The notes beneath the pieces were generated by a model, which ran no database searches, had not been told where the DNA came from, and saw only the letters and a list, made by a program, of their open reading frames with translations. This document shows, one piece after another, positions 19,482 through 29,230 of a stretch of DNA of 64,000 nt; position 1 is the first letter of the stretch, and each line of letters opens with the position of its first letter. The translations under genes were made by a program, and so were the position numbers. Where the stretch lies: the NCBI RefSeq assembly GCF_001904655.1, contig NZ_MRCC01000005.1, positions 124,001-188,000 of the forward strand. The letters run 5' to 3'. Origin of the DNA: Chroogloeocystis siderophila 5.2 s.c.1 (GTDB lineage: Bacteria; Cyanobacteriota; Cyanobacteriia; Cyanobacteriales; Chroococcidiopsidaceae).

Positions 19482-20795
19482 CTAGTCAGACCAAATTGCT
19501 TTACCGCTTTCATATTCAAAGAAATGCAGTTTATCTAGTGACAGCGATAGCCATAGTTGCTCGCCAATTGATACTTTTTGGTCGGGTGGAATTCGTACTT
19601 GTAGAGTGTTTGTCGCGGTAGTCGCGATTAAAGATGGTTGTATACCTTGTTTGACAAAGCTGACGGCGAGATACGTATCGTTACCCAACGCTTCAACTAA
19701 GTCTATTTGAACTAAGAGATTTTCTGGTGCAGGTGTACTGAGGTGAAAGTGTTCGGGTCGAATACCGAGAATCAGTGTTTGCTGGTCATAATTTTGTAAG
19801 ACATTTGCCCAGCGATCTGGGAGTGTGCAGCGAAACTGCGGGTGAGTAATTGACAACGGCGCGTGAAATTGCACTGGGAGAAAATTCATTGGAGGTGAGC
19901 CAATAAATTCGGCGACGAAGCGCGTTGCGGGACGATTGTAAAGTTCTAGAGGAGGCGCGACTTGTTGAATTTGTCCTTGATTCATCACCGCGATGCGATC
20001 GCCCATTGTCATTGCTTCGGTTTGATCGTGGGTAACGTAAACGGTGGTTGTACCAAGTTGACGTTGTAGCTTCACAATTTGCGCGCGCGTTTCGGCGCGG
20101 AGTTTGGCATCGAGGTTTGATAGAGGTTCATCCATCAAAAAAACTTGTGGATTGCGGGCGATCGCGCGTCCTAAGGCTACACGTTGCTTTTGTCCACCAG
20201 AAAGTTGTTTTGGCAGTCGATTGAGTAGTGCTTCAATTTGCAGTAATTGCGCTACATTCCGTACTCGGTCGTCAACTGCGCGTTCGCGTGCCGTAGTATA
20301 ACGTAGCTGCTTAGGTAATCCTCGCGTCACTCTCACTAACAAATTATCTAACGATGGCGTGCGCTGCTTGTCACTCCTCAATGTCCGCCGCAGTCCAAAT
20401 GCTAGGTTATCGTAAACTGTCATGTGCGGATAAAGCGCGTAGTTTTGAAAAACCATCGCGATATCTCTAGCTTTGGGTGGTAATTCGTTAACTAAGCGAT
20501 CGCCTACCCAAACATTCCCGCCAGATATCTTCTCTAGCCCTGCAATTAAGCGCAGCAACGTACTTTTACCGCAGCCGGAAGGTCCCACTAAGACCATAAA
20601 TTCACCATCAGCTACGCTCAAGTTAATATTGCGCAGGACACTCACAGTTTGCTTAGGTTCTTGAGTTTCTTTTTCAACCACTGATGGCGCATCGATTGGC
20701 GCAAGGAGAGATGACTGCGCGACTACCGGAGTAACTCGTTCGTTATGTCGAGTGGGAAAGCTTTTATAAACGTTTTCCAGAACAACCTGCGCCAC
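19482..20795 (-). CDS. ABC transporter ATP-binding protein, sugar (MalK/UgpC/GgtA) type
   Basis: 437 residues. Walker A is GPSGCGKST (71-79), the Q-loop lies in VFQNYALYPHM, the signature is LSGGQKQR (198-205) and Walker B is VFLMDEPLSNLD. A C-terminal regulatory TOBE/OB region (about 300-437) marks the CUT1 sugar-importer family. Two inserts are unusual: about 34 residues (15-50) before the first core strand and about 35 residues (137-170) after FGLRR. No permease or binding protein lies nearby, so the partner is encoded elsewhere, as is common for shared ATPases in cyanobacteria. Confidence 0.9.
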   Translation of the reverse strand: MAQVVLENVYKSFPTRHNERVTPVVAQSSLLAPIDAPSVVEKETQEPKQTVSVLRNINLSVADGEFMVLVGPSGCGKSTLLRLIAGLEKISGGNVWVGDRLVNELPPKARDIAMVFQNYALYPHMTVYDNLAFGLRRTLRSDKQRTPSLDNLLVRVTRGLPKQLRYTTARERAVDDRVRNVAQLLQIEALLNRLPKQLSGGQKQRVALGRAIARNPQVFLMDEPLSNLDAKLRAETRAQIVKLQRQLGTTTVYVTHDQTEAMTMGDRIAVMNQGQIQQVAPPLELYNRPATRFVAEFIGSPPMNFLPVQFHAPLSITHPQFRCTLPDRWANVLQNYDQQTLILGIRPEHFHLSTPAPENLLVQIDLVEALGNDTYLAVSFVKQGIQPSLIATTATNTLQVRIPPDQKVSIGEQLWLSLSLDKLHFFEYESGKAIWSD

Positions 20796-20920
20796 GATCG
20801 TTAATTCCTACTATTTGCGTTTTCTTGATGAAACTCAGCATCGCGTCAAAGTAGCGAACCGATTTATACTGAATTCTATAGCAATGGTTGATATCGTTTA
20901 GACATTAGAGAATTTCAGAA

Positions 20921-22000
20921 TCATTGCTCTGACCTTTGATCCCTGCCATAGCTAGCAAGATCGCCTGGACGATAAACGCTGCCTGGAGAATGGTCTGGGT
21001 TAATTTCTATGACTAAATCAACCCAGGTAGGAGGAGTTAATAAAGGTTTAATAAATAACTCTGGGTGAAGCGATCGCCAAAAGTACTTGACAAAATCTTC
21101 GATTTCTGCGTCTTTCATTCCTGATTGACCGACGGCAATCATATCGCGTTCGGCGTCTTTACGCCATGCCAAGCTGCGGCGGTAATCATCAGGGTAGAGC
21201 AAGATTAACGCGTCGAGTTGTGACCACAAAGGTAGATACTCGTGCAATCGAGCATTTATATCGCGGGCAAATTCGCGATCGTCATGAGTTTCAATCGGTG
21301 GTGGAGCCGTGTCAAAGTGTGCAGGGTCGATTGGTCGCACGCCGACAAACCAGCCTTCAAATAGAACAATATCGATAGAATCGACAAGTTCAGGTTGCGC
21401 GCGATCACCAGCGCCATCGTACGCCGACTTATCAAACCGAGGGATCGCGATTGGTTGCTCAATAGGCTGACGTAGCTTCTTTAGTACTGTTAACCCTAAA
21501 TCAATATCATGTGTTCCAGGTGGACCACGCCAAATTAAGCGCGGATCTTGCTGTTTTAACGCTAGGCGATCGTGATAGGTTTTGTACAAGTCATCTAGCG
21601 ATAAGCTAACAGTACGGTATCCCAGGTGCGCGAGAATGAGCGTCAGTATTGCCCCCAAGGTGGTTTTGCCTGTACCTTGTCCGCCTAAAATTCCTTGAAT
21701 GAGCGTTCTTTGTAATTGTTGGCGCGATGATGCTAGCTGCATCGCTAACGGTAGCCAAAAATCCCACAGTGTATCGAGTAACTGGTTTGGTGCAAGATGC
21801 AACCGCGTTTGGCAAAATTCGCTAAAAGCTGGATAAACCGCACGTAGTAAATGCGATCGCTTTTGCACAACTTGCTCAACATTCGCTGCTGTAATATCAA
21901 AAGCTTGAGCGCGTAGAGGATCGGCAAGCATTAGTTGTGCTAGACGTTCGTCGGGTAATGCTCCCGCGAGAATTTGACTTAACCAGATCGCCGTTTGCAT
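20921..22000 (-). CDS. D-glycerate 3-kinase
   Basis: 359 residues. P-loop GGQGTGKTT (about 109-117) in a phosphoribulokinase/uridine-kinase-like fold, with the conserved SLSLDDLYKTYHDR and WRGPPGTHDIDLG segments of plant/cyanobacterial GLYK. The enzyme phosphorylates glycerate in the last step of photorespiration. The final residues, GRDQRSEQ, are encoded by imperfect heptad-repeat DNA and are probably not functional. It lies upstream of the ABC ATPase gene on the same strand, 125 bases apart. Confidence 0.9.
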   Translation of the reverse strand: MQTAIWLSQILAGALPDERLAQLMLADPLRAQAFDITAANVEQVVQKRSHLLRAVYPAFSEFCQTRLHLAPNQLLDTLWDFWLPLAMQLASSRQQLQRTLIQGILGGQGTGKTTLGAILTLILAHLGYRTVSLSLDDLYKTYHDRLALKQQDPRLIWRGPPGTHDIDLGLTVLKKLRQPIEQPIAIPRFDKSAYDGAGDRAQPELVDSIDIVLFEGWFVGVRPIDPAHFDTAPPPIETHDDREFARDINARLHEYLPLWSQLDALILLYPDDYRRSLAWRKDAERDMIAVGQSGMKDAEIEDFVKYFWRSLHPELFIKPLLTPPTWVDLVIEINPDHSPGSVYRPGDLASYGRDQRSEQ

Positions 22001-22097
22001 AACTTAACGATTTGTTTATCCGGTAATGGGTAATGGGTGATAGATAGGTAAATTTTATGTTCATGACCAATTACCAGTTACCAATTACCAGCCCTAT

Positions 22098-22430
22098 TTA
22101 AGAACCAAGTTTAAACGCTTCTAAGAACAGACTATAAGTTAGACCAATTTTGCCAGCATTTAATGCTTCTAACCAGAGTCCCCGCTGTTTGCGCCAGGTA
22201 CGACTGTAATAAATTCGGTCAACGATTTCACTCCACGCGACTAAAACGCCTGCACCAATGATATCCCAGTCAGCCGCTTGTCCTGCGATCGTCGAAATTG
22301 CCGAGCCAAGAAAAAAGCCAAACAATAAACTAATAATTAGTAGGGATAGCTTTCGCCAAGGATTGAGAAACCATCTTCCGAGTTGTCCGGTTATGGAATT
22401 AAAAAGATCGTTGAGACGAGTATTTTGCAT
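22098..22430 (-). CDS. ycf20: Ycf20 / DUF565 membrane protein
   Basis: 110 residues with two or three hydrophobic segments. The start MQNTRLNDLFNSITGQLG and the run NPWRKLSLLIISLLFGFF are hallmarks of Ycf20 (DUF565), a family conserved in cyanobacteria and plastids. In Chlamydomonas and plants it has been linked to thermal dissipation of light energy; the molecular role is not settled. It lies upstream of the glycerate kinase on the same strand, separated by heptad repeats. Confidence 0.85.
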   Translation of the reverse strand: MQNTRLNDLFNSITGQLGRWFLNPWRKLSLLIISLLFGFFLGSAISTIAGQAADWDIIGAGVLVAWSEIVDRIYYSRTWRKQRGLWLEALNAGKIGLTYSLFLEAFKLGS

Positions 22431-22558
22431 CTTCAGTAAATGCTCAAAATAAGCTGCTAGCTGGCTTTAGCCTGTTTCAATGGTAATAGGAGGAGGGAGG
22501 ATTTTTTACCGCGTATAGATACAGAATACAACCTGTTACTCTTTTAATCCTTAAAATT

Positions 22559-23074
22559 ATGAATATGAAATCGTTGGTGCATCCTGCGGTTATTATTGCT
22601 TCAGTATTAGGAATTTTAGGTTTAGTGTGGTTCGCGCTACAGTTTAGCGTCACAATTGAGATTGAACCGGAACCTTCACCAGTTGGGACAATTCCCGCCA
22701 CGCGATCACCCACTCCGACTCCAACAACACCAGCACAAAGTGCTGCACCCACCCCGATGGCGGGAACAACTCCAGGATCTTTGCGCATGAGTAACCAAAC
22801 TGATCAGCCCGTGCGTGTAGCGCTACTCGCGAAGCGATCGCCCAACGCTTACAGTGAAAACCCAGCGCATTGGGATTTTACTCCCTATGAAGGTAGTACC
22901 GGAGGGTTAATTTTATCTCTACCAGAGGGTAATCTCACACTCAACAAAGGAGATATTATCGTCGCCTTCGCGCAAGATGGTTCTGGGCGCTATTGGGGAC
23001 CGTACGTTGTCGGTGAAACGCCTACTCCAGTTTGGAACAGTCAAACCCAAGAATGGCAACTGACTTTGAAATAG
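22559..23074 (+). CDS. Single-pass membrane protein with Pro/Thr-rich linker
   Basis: 171 residues. One transmembrane helix at about 9-30, an acidic/Pro/Thr-rich linker (38-75; repeated PTPTP-type runs) and a compact soluble domain of about 95 residues with GRYWGPYVVGE. The pattern suggests a protein anchored by its N-terminus with the domain in the periplasm. I do not recognise a characterised family. ATG at 22559, with another at 22565. Confidence 0.7.
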   Translation: MNMKSLVHPAVIIASVLGILGLVWFALQFSVTIEIEPEPSPVGTIPATRSPTPTPTTPAQSAAPTPMAGTTPGSLRMSNQTDQPVRVALLAKRSPNAYSENPAHWDFTPYEGSTGGLILSLPEGNLTLNKGDIIVAFAQDGSGRYWGPYVVGETPTPVWNSQTQEWQLTLK

Positions 23075-23224
23075 GGGTGAGTGGTGAGTGGTTAGTTATA
23101 TAGAAAACACTATTCTTCCTCTGCCCCTCTGCTCTTTTCTGGAACTGCCAAACTCTCAGCGAGTCATCTAATTTATCATGGGGTTACAATTTGCAATTGC
23201 CCACAAGGATATACAGTTAGCTGC

Positions 23225-25015
23225 ATGAAACTTAGGTTCGACCGTGCTTTAGATGCTTGGGGAAAAAATACCGTAGACCGCCCAATTTTGGCTTGGGTTG
23301 TGTCAATCCTGTGGTTATTAGTCATTGGTTGGCTAGCCTTCTTCTGGAATTTGGGCAGTACTGGTTTGGTGGATGAAACAGAACCACTGTTTGCAGAAGC
23401 GGCGCGGCAAATGACAGTTACAGGGGACTACATCACGCCGTACTTTAACGAGGAAACACGTTTCGATAAGCCGCCTTTGGTTTACTGGCTGATGGCGATC
23501 GCTTACTCAACAATCGGCGTAAATGAATGGGCAGTACGTCTACCTTCGGCGATCAGTGCTTTTGTGTTAATTTGCTTAGGCTTTTATACACTCTTATTTT
23601 TCGGCGTTGGGACTTCTGACTCTTACACTCGTTCCTCTTCGTTAACTCCGCGATCATTCTTCTGTGCTGGGTTGGGTGCAGCGCTCATCGCCTTGAATCC
23701 CGAAACAATTGCTTGGGCAAGAATTGGCGTTTCGGATATGTTGTTGACAGGGTGTATGTGTTGTGCGTTGTTGTGTTTTTTTGTGGGATACGCGCAACCA
23801 TCAAAACCCCAAGTTCAAACGCGGTGGTATCTTGCGTTTTATGTACTTGTAGGATTAGCAATTTTAGCCAAAGGACCTGTTGGCATTGTTTTGCCAGGAA
23901 TCATTATCGGCTTATTTCTCCTGTATGTTGGGAAATTTCGCGAAGTGCTGCGCGAGATGCGGATTGTTTGGGGCAGTTTGTTGATTTTGGCGATCGCAAT
24001 TCCTTGGTATATTCTTGTAATCGGTGCGAATGGTTGGGATTACATCAACGCGTTTTTTGGTTACCACAATATCGAACGCTTTACGGGTGTTGTGAATAAT
24101 CACTCGGCACCTTGGTACTTTTACTTTGTGGTTGTTCTCCTTGGTTTTGCGCCTTGGTCGATTTATTTACCGGTGGCGATCGCCCAAACTCGATTTTGGC
24201 AGCGTGCTTATTGGCGTTCTACTCATCGATCAACGCACCTAGGTTTATTCGCACTGTTTTGGTTTGCCAGTATCTTTGGCTTTTTTACCATCGCCGTGAC
24301 GAAACTTCCGAGCTACGTTCTACCTTTGATGCCTGCGGCAGCTATATTAGTAGCACTTCTTTGGAGCAATCCGCTTCATCCTCGTGTCGGTGATATTCAA
24401 CGAAATTCGCCGTTTCTGCTGTGGAGTCATTGGCTCAATATTGTGTTCTTATTAAGCTTGTCGGCTGGATTGTTTGCGCTTCCTCATCTTGTTGGATCTG
24501 ATCCAGCAATTCCAAACTTACGCGAATCGATTCAACAATCCGGTTTACCAATACTCGCGGCGATGATTTGGCTAGTCGCGGCAATCGCTGGCATAGTCTT
24601 TATTGTCCGGAAGCGCTGGCAAGGTTTATTAGCCGTAAACTTACTCGGATTTGTGGTGTTTCTTGTTTTCGTTGTCACACCCGCTTATTTTTGGATGGAT
24701 CAAGCACGCCAGTTACCACTACGCGAATTATCTACGATTGTCCGTCAAGTCGAACCCACCGAAGAATTAATGATGATCGGGTTCAAAAAGCCGAGTGTTG
24801 TTTTTTACAGCCAACGCCCAGTGACTTATGTTCGAGAAATCGAAAAGGCGATCGCTCATCTTCAAGAACTCCAAGCTCAAACAACAGAACCTTTTTCGGT
24901 GATGCTATTGTCTTATCCATCAAGACTGCAACAACTCCAACCGCAGCTACCACAGTATCAAACCCTTGGGGCAGCTGGTGCGTATCAGCTTGTCCGCATT
25001 AGACAACCTGCATAA
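23225..25015 (+). CDS. Glycosyltransferase family 39 (ArnT/PMT-like) membrane protein
   Basis: 596 residues with about a dozen membrane helices. The first periplasmic loop carries LVDETEPLFAEAARQM and RFDKPPLVYWLMA, the acidic and lysine motifs found in ArnT/PMT-type lipid-linked sugar transferases. Such enzymes move a sugar from a polyprenyl phosphate donor to lipid or protein acceptors on the outer face of the membrane. The acceptor here is unknown. The soluble C-terminal tail (about 510-596) is also usual for the family. Confidence 0.88.
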   Translation: MKLRFDRALDAWGKNTVDRPILAWVVSILWLLVIGWLAFFWNLGSTGLVDETEPLFAEAARQMTVTGDYITPYFNEETRFDKPPLVYWLMAIAYSTIGVNEWAVRLPSAISAFVLICLGFYTLLFFGVGTSDSYTRSSSLTPRSFFCAGLGAALIALNPETIAWARIGVSDMLLTGCMCCALLCFFVGYAQPSKPQVQTRWYLAFYVLVGLAILAKGPVGIVLPGIIIGLFLLYVGKFREVLREMRIVWGSLLILAIAIPWYILVIGANGWDYINAFFGYHNIERFTGVVNNHSAPWYFYFVVVLLGFAPWSIYLPVAIAQTRFWQRAYWRSTHRSTHLGLFALFWFASIFGFFTIAVTKLPSYVLPLMPAAAILVALLWSNPLHPRVGDIQRNSPFLLWSHWLNIVFLLSLSAGLFALPHLVGSDPAIPNLRESIQQSGLPILAAMIWLVAAIAGIVFIVRKRWQGLLAVNLLGFVVFLVFVVTPAYFWMDQARQLPLRELSTIVRQVEPTEELMMIGFKKPSVVFYSQRPVTYVREIEKAIAHLQELQAQTTEPFSVMLLSYPSRLQQLQPQLPQYQTLGAAGAYQLVRIRQPA

Positions 25016-25074
25016 ATCAGATCTTGTTTCCCAGCATTGAGGAAAACTGAGAAGCGGAGGGCTTCTAAATCACT

Positions 25075-25108
25075 CAAAGTCCCCAATTCATGGGGGATTT
25101 AGGGGGCG
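25075..25108. repeat. Dispersed palindromic repeat, TCCCC...GGGGA type
   Basis: Segment CAAAGTCCCC...GGGGGATTTAGGGGGC contains a 5-bp palindrome and matches the form of a short repeat widespread between cyanobacterial genes. It lies between the convergent GT39 and histidine kinase genes and could act as a transcription end. Confidence 0.5.
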
Positions 25109-25153
25109 AGTATTATTCCGCACAAACACTGAATACAGGGCTAGGAAAGCGTG

Positions 25154-28100
25154 TTAGCGCGCGGCGCTGAGTGCTAATGTTTTAACAATCTTGTCTAATA
25201 ATTCTTGGATTGACAGCGGCGGTAGAATTTCTGTGGCGATCGCTTGTAAAACGCGATCAAGCGTTGTTTGCAAATCAAAGCTACGATTTAAGCTTACCTG
25301 ATGTGTATCAAGTTGTGGATGTAATTGTCCATTAAGTACCAAAATAGGTGGTAACTTCTCATTTTCTAGATTTTGCAGCGCTTGCAAAACGTCCGCGTTT
25401 AGCTGTATATCTGCTAGGCAAATCAAAATTAAATCAACACTCGCTTGGCGGATTTGGTTTAACATTTCTGCCCAAGAGTGGCTGATCGCACCATTGAAAC
25501 CTGCTGTTTCTAGATAGGGAATTAACGCTTGAAACCACTCAGTACCGTGCGCGGAGGAATGACTTGCACGACAAAGCGGACTATTCGTCTGCAAATCAGG
25601 TAGCGTCGCCACATCAACAACTAAAATATTAGGCTTCCATGGCATTCCTGCGGCAAATTGCAACACCGATAGCAATGTCTCTAGATCGCGTTGATCGCGG
25701 GGAAGCAAGCAAGGAAAAACCGCTAGCCCTTCGATTTGATTGGCAGCTTGCGTCGTTGCGGCATCTAAGGTAACAATTGGTAGCGCTGCTAGCTTAGAAA
25801 ACTGACTGAGACTTTCTAGATATGTAACAGGTTCAGCAATGTCGCCATCGAGTAAGACAACATCAGGTTGCCAAATACTTACCAAAATTTCCGCTTGTTC
25901 TAAGTCATCAGCTTCTAAAATTCGGTAATGAATTTGTGACGGTTGTGGGACGAGGGGTAGAGCGTCACCATATACTAGCCGGAGAATTGTAATGCGGTCT
26001 TTAGTCATCCCCATCTCAGTTTGGGCTTGAGGATGAGCAACTGGCTCGTGACAAAAACGCGCCAGAACTTGTGGTAAAATTTCTGAGGACACGGGCAAAT
26101 TGATAAAGTCATCGGCTCGATTCGCCAATGCTTGCTCTTTCTCGGCTCTTGTCGCCGTCACAATCACTGGAATTTGGCGCGTTGCCGGGTCAGATTTTAA
26201 TAAAGTCAACACATCCCAACCCGAAAGCAACGGTAGTAAAGGATTTAAAAAGATGATTTCCGGTTGAAGTCGGCGCGCTTTTTCTAAAGCTTCGGTTCCA
26301 GAACGCGCATTGACAACGCGATAACCTAAACTACTAAGTTGTTCGGTTAAAGTGGCAATGTATCGCGGCGCAGCTTCGACAAGTAACACCAAACGGTGAC
26401 TTAATTTTGGCTTTTGCGTCGAGTTTGGAGTATAGTGTAGCGTTTGTGAGTTGTTCGTACTCTGCAATTCCTGATCGGCAATTGTGAGCCGAAAATCTGT
26501 CGGTGGATGCGGTGGTAGTAGCAGCGTAAAAGCACTGCCTTTGCCTTCTTTTGATAAAAAGCTAACATCACCCGCATGTAAGCGTGCTAATGTTCTTGTC
26601 AAGACTAAGCCCAGTCCTGTGCCTTTGAAGCGACGCGTTAAAGGATTTTCGAGTTGTTGGAATTTTTGAAAAATTAAGTGTTGTTGTTGTTCAGGAATGC
26701 CAATTCCTGTATCCCAAACGGTAAAAGCAATCCAACCTGCCCAACGACTAACGCGTAATCCAATTTCTCCGCTTTCTGTAAACTTAAATGCGTTGCCTAG
26801 AAGATGAACGAGCATTTGTCGCAGCCGCAATTCATCGGCAATTATCGTATCTAAGCCTGGTTCAATTTCTAAGGAAAAGCGATGTTCTAATTCATCTTGG
26901 ACGATCGCTTCTGTTGTTGCTTGACGATCTTGCGCTTGCATCACTCGCACTTGCTCTAGCGCGCGATCGCAAATATTTCTAATTTTTACTTGCTCAAAAT
27001 TCAGCTTAATTTGTCCCGTTTCCATCCGCGTCAAATCTAAAATGTCATTGACGACACTCATCAAATGACGACCGCTTTGATGAATCAATTTTGCATAACG
27101 GCTTTGTCGCTCGTTGAGTTCTCCTAAAGCTTGATCCTTTAGTAGCGTCGATAAGCCGAGGACTGCGGTTAACGGTGTTTTCAGTTCGTGGCTAATACAC
27201 GACAAAAATTCATCTTTTAACCGATTAAGTTGAATCAAATCGGCATTTTTTGCGGCTAATTCTAGGGCTAGCTGCTGTTGTTCGGTGATATCTGTCGCGA
27301 GTAATAACCACAATTTAGAACTCACGGGTAACAGATGTGCAAAGTCACTTTTTGCTTCAGACTCGGTATCGTTCGTTTGTCGATCTTCTTGTAAAGGAAT
27401 TTTGATGAATTCCCACACGCGCTCTTGACCGTTGGGTAGCGACCAAATACAAATACAAGTATTAGCCTGTGTACCTAACTGACAGCGATTTGCGGTTGCG
27501 ATAAATTCTGCTGGCTCGAATTCCGAAGTGCGATCGCTGACGCTTACAGCATCATACTCATCAGAAGTTCGGGTTGATAATAACTGCTGAGTCCCAAAGG
27601 TGCTATTTACCAAACTATGGTGCCGATAAGCCGACGTCGCCACCGCCTCGGAATTTTGTGTGTATGCCGCATCTAAAATCGACTCGACTTTGCGCCGCAC
27701 TTCTTCCGGATCGCTGAGTCCACCAAAATGCCGACTCCATGCAGAATTTTGCATCACCACTTCTCCGGTAGTTGTTTGCAAAATCAGCGGACATGGTAAT
27801 TTTTCGAGTAGCTGTACGAGTAAATCTAAGACCAGCTGATTTTGGCGATCGCTTACCTGTTTAACGGCTTCGCTACTAACTTGCGCTAAGTTTAAGCAGA
27901 AAAATTCGGATAGCTGCACGCGATCAATGACACCAAGAAATTTTCCTTCGGTATCAACTATTACCCAGTCACAACGCGTGTTTTGACGTTCGTGTAAAGA
28001 TTGCAAACGCAAGCTGAGTTCTGCAATACTTAAGTTTGCGGGTAAGACTGCGATCGGCTTGATGAGTTCTCTACCGATGGTCTTTACTGCTTGGTGTATC

Positions 28101-28312
28101 GTTTGTTCATATCGACCTGCCTGGAATTGAGGCAATAAATGCAATAAAAGTTGTGCTGCGGATAAGACTCCTACAGGAATCTGTTCATTATTGACCACTA
28201 CCACGCGATCGCACTGCGTCTGTTGCAAAATTTCCAGCACTGCTTTTAGCTGTGTTGTCTGCCTACAGCTAGGTATATTAGTGATGAAATCATATAGCTC
28301 AGGATTTGACAT
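25154..28312 (-). CDS. Hybrid histidine kinase with CBS pair, PAS and degenerate receivers, divergent from kaiABC
   Basis: 1052 residues, with no membrane segment. Order: two CBS-like motifs (about 20-60 and 85-140), a PAS-like region (165-345), HisKA with SCISHELKTP (His375), and a HATPase with N-box Asn507, G1 DTGIGIP (534-540) and G2 GTGLGL (564-569). Three receiver-like domains follow (about 640-755, 772-880 and 890-1025). In the first, the paired acids are Glu646-Ala647, the phosphate-accepting Asp is Asn690 and the Lys is replaced by Leu739, so it cannot work as a normal receiver. The kinase core looks active. Its position beside kaiA suggests a clock input/output role, as for CikA, which also ends in a pseudo-receiver; this is inference. 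Confidence 0.88.
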   Translation of the reverse strand: MSNPELYDFITNIPSCRQTTQLKAVLEILQQTQCDRVVVVNNEQIPVGVLSAAQLLLHLLPQFQAGRYEQTIHQAVKTIGRELIKPIAVLPANLSIAELSLRLQSLHERQNTRCDWVIVDTEGKFLGVIDRVQLSEFFCLNLAQVSSEAVKQVSDRQNQLVLDLLVQLLEKLPCPLILQTTTGEVVMQNSAWSRHFGGLSDPEEVRRKVESILDAAYTQNSEAVATSAYRHHSLVNSTFGTQQLLSTRTSDEYDAVSVSDRTSEFEPAEFIATANRCQLGTQANTCICIWSLPNGQERVWEFIKIPLQEDRQTNDTESEAKSDFAHLLPVSSKLWLLLATDITEQQQLALELAAKNADLIQLNRLKDEFLSCISHELKTPLTAVLGLSTLLKDQALGELNERQSRYAKLIHQSGRHLMSVVNDILDLTRMETGQIKLNFEQVKIRNICDRALEQVRVMQAQDRQATTEAIVQDELEHRFSLEIEPGLDTIIADELRLRQMLVHLLGNAFKFTESGEIGLRVSRWAGWIAFTVWDTGIGIPEQQQHLIFQKFQQLENPLTRRFKGTGLGLVLTRTLARLHAGDVSFLSKEGKGSAFTLLLPPHPPTDFRLTIADQELQSTNNSQTLHYTPNSTQKPKLSHRLVLLVEAAPRYIATLTEQLSSLGYRVVNARSGTEALEKARRLQPEIIFLNPLLPLLSGWDVLTLLKSDPATRQIPVIVTATRAEKEQALANRADDFINLPVSSEILPQVLARFCHEPVAHPQAQTEMGMTKDRITILRLVYGDALPLVPQPSQIHYRILEADDLEQAEILVSIWQPDVVLLDGDIAEPVTYLESLSQFSKLAALPIVTLDAATTQAANQIEGLAVFPCLLPRDQRDLETLLSVLQFAAGMPWKPNILVVDVATLPDLQTNSPLCRASHSSAHGTEWFQALIPYLETAGFNGAISHSWAEMLNQIRQASVDLILICLADIQLNADVLQALQNLENEKLPPILVLNGQLHPQLDTHQVSLNRSFDLQTTLDRVLQAIATEILPPLSIQELLDKIVKTLALSAAR

Positions 28313-28836
28313 TGATTCGATGCAGTGGGGTATTCTGGTTAGCTTGACGATACAGTAAACCGCTTTAAGATGATCTTTGTTGAGGATGCTTCCTTTGTCA
28401 GCTTTCCTATGCTTTTTACAGATTCGTACCGCAATGCAATTACCATTATTATGACTGCCAAGATCGAGAATCTGAGCCTTGGGGAATTATAATGAATTAC
28501 AATGCGATAATGGTTTAACTTAGTTCAAATTTCTTAATTTATCTAACAGACACACCTCAATTTATACAAGTACTGCCGCACTCAAAAAAAGTGACTTTTT
28601 GCGAAGTGGGTTTGTCAACAGATGCGATCGCACGACGGCTGACCTTACTCAGTTGAGAGTGCCCTTTATTTTAAGAACGCGAAGGCTTACCTTGAGATAG
28701 TAACGCTTGCTATTTTTATCCAGCTTATATTTAAGCAATTTTTTATCTGAGCATTACATAAATTATTTAAATTAAGTCATACTACTTTGTCACGATTGAA
28801 CCACTTGCAGAGCAATAGAATGTCTGTTTTGGAGTT
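28313..28836. other. Divergent promoter region of kaiABC and the hybrid kinase
   Basis: 524 AT-rich bases between divergently transcribed genes. No N-terminal KaiA pseudo-receiver sequence is present here in any frame, which confirms that KaiA is short rather than frameshifted. One HIP1-like octamer lies near 28623. Promoter elements cannot be fixed by eye. Confidence 0.5.
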
Positions 28837-29175
28837 ATGGATGACCGCGATAACGAAGAAGCGCCAGTTTTTCAACAAATGTCTTTAGAACAAAATCTGT
28901 TCGAACAACTCAAGTTAGACTATCGCCAAATTATCATAAATTACTTTGTCAATAATGAAGCATCTAGGGAGAGAATTGATAAATTTATTAATAAAGTGTT
29001 TGATTATAACCTTCCTATACCGAAAATTATAGAAATCCATATGGATTTGATTGATGAATTATCTAAGCAGTTAAAAGTCGAAGGGCGGAGTGATGATATA
29101 TTACTCGACTATCGTTTGACACTCATCGATATTTTGGCGCATTTATGCGAAATGTATCGTTGTTCGCATCGCTAG
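28837..29175 (+). CDS. kaiA: Circadian clock protein KaiA, short form
   Basis: 112 residues, against about 284 in Synechococcus elongatus. Only the C-terminal helical domain is present (YRQIIINYFVNNEASRERIDKFINKVF and IEIHMDLIDELSKQLK), which dimerises and binds the KaiC tail to stimulate KaiC autophosphorylation. The N-terminal pseudo-receiver is absent, as in Nostoc-type cyanobacteria. GGAG lies two bases before the ATG, with TTTTGGAG further left. First gene of kaiABC; 55 bases to kaiB. Confidence 0.95.
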   Translation: MDDRDNEEAPVFQQMSLEQNLFEQLKLDYRQIIINYFVNNEASRERIDKFINKVFDYNLPIPKIIEIHMDLIDELSKQLKVEGRSDDILLDYRLTLIDILAHLCEMYRCSHR

Positions 29176-29230
29176 ATTATAGTAACACCTGTAGTGCTTA
29201 ATCATCTTACATGACTCAAACCTTGCTGTT

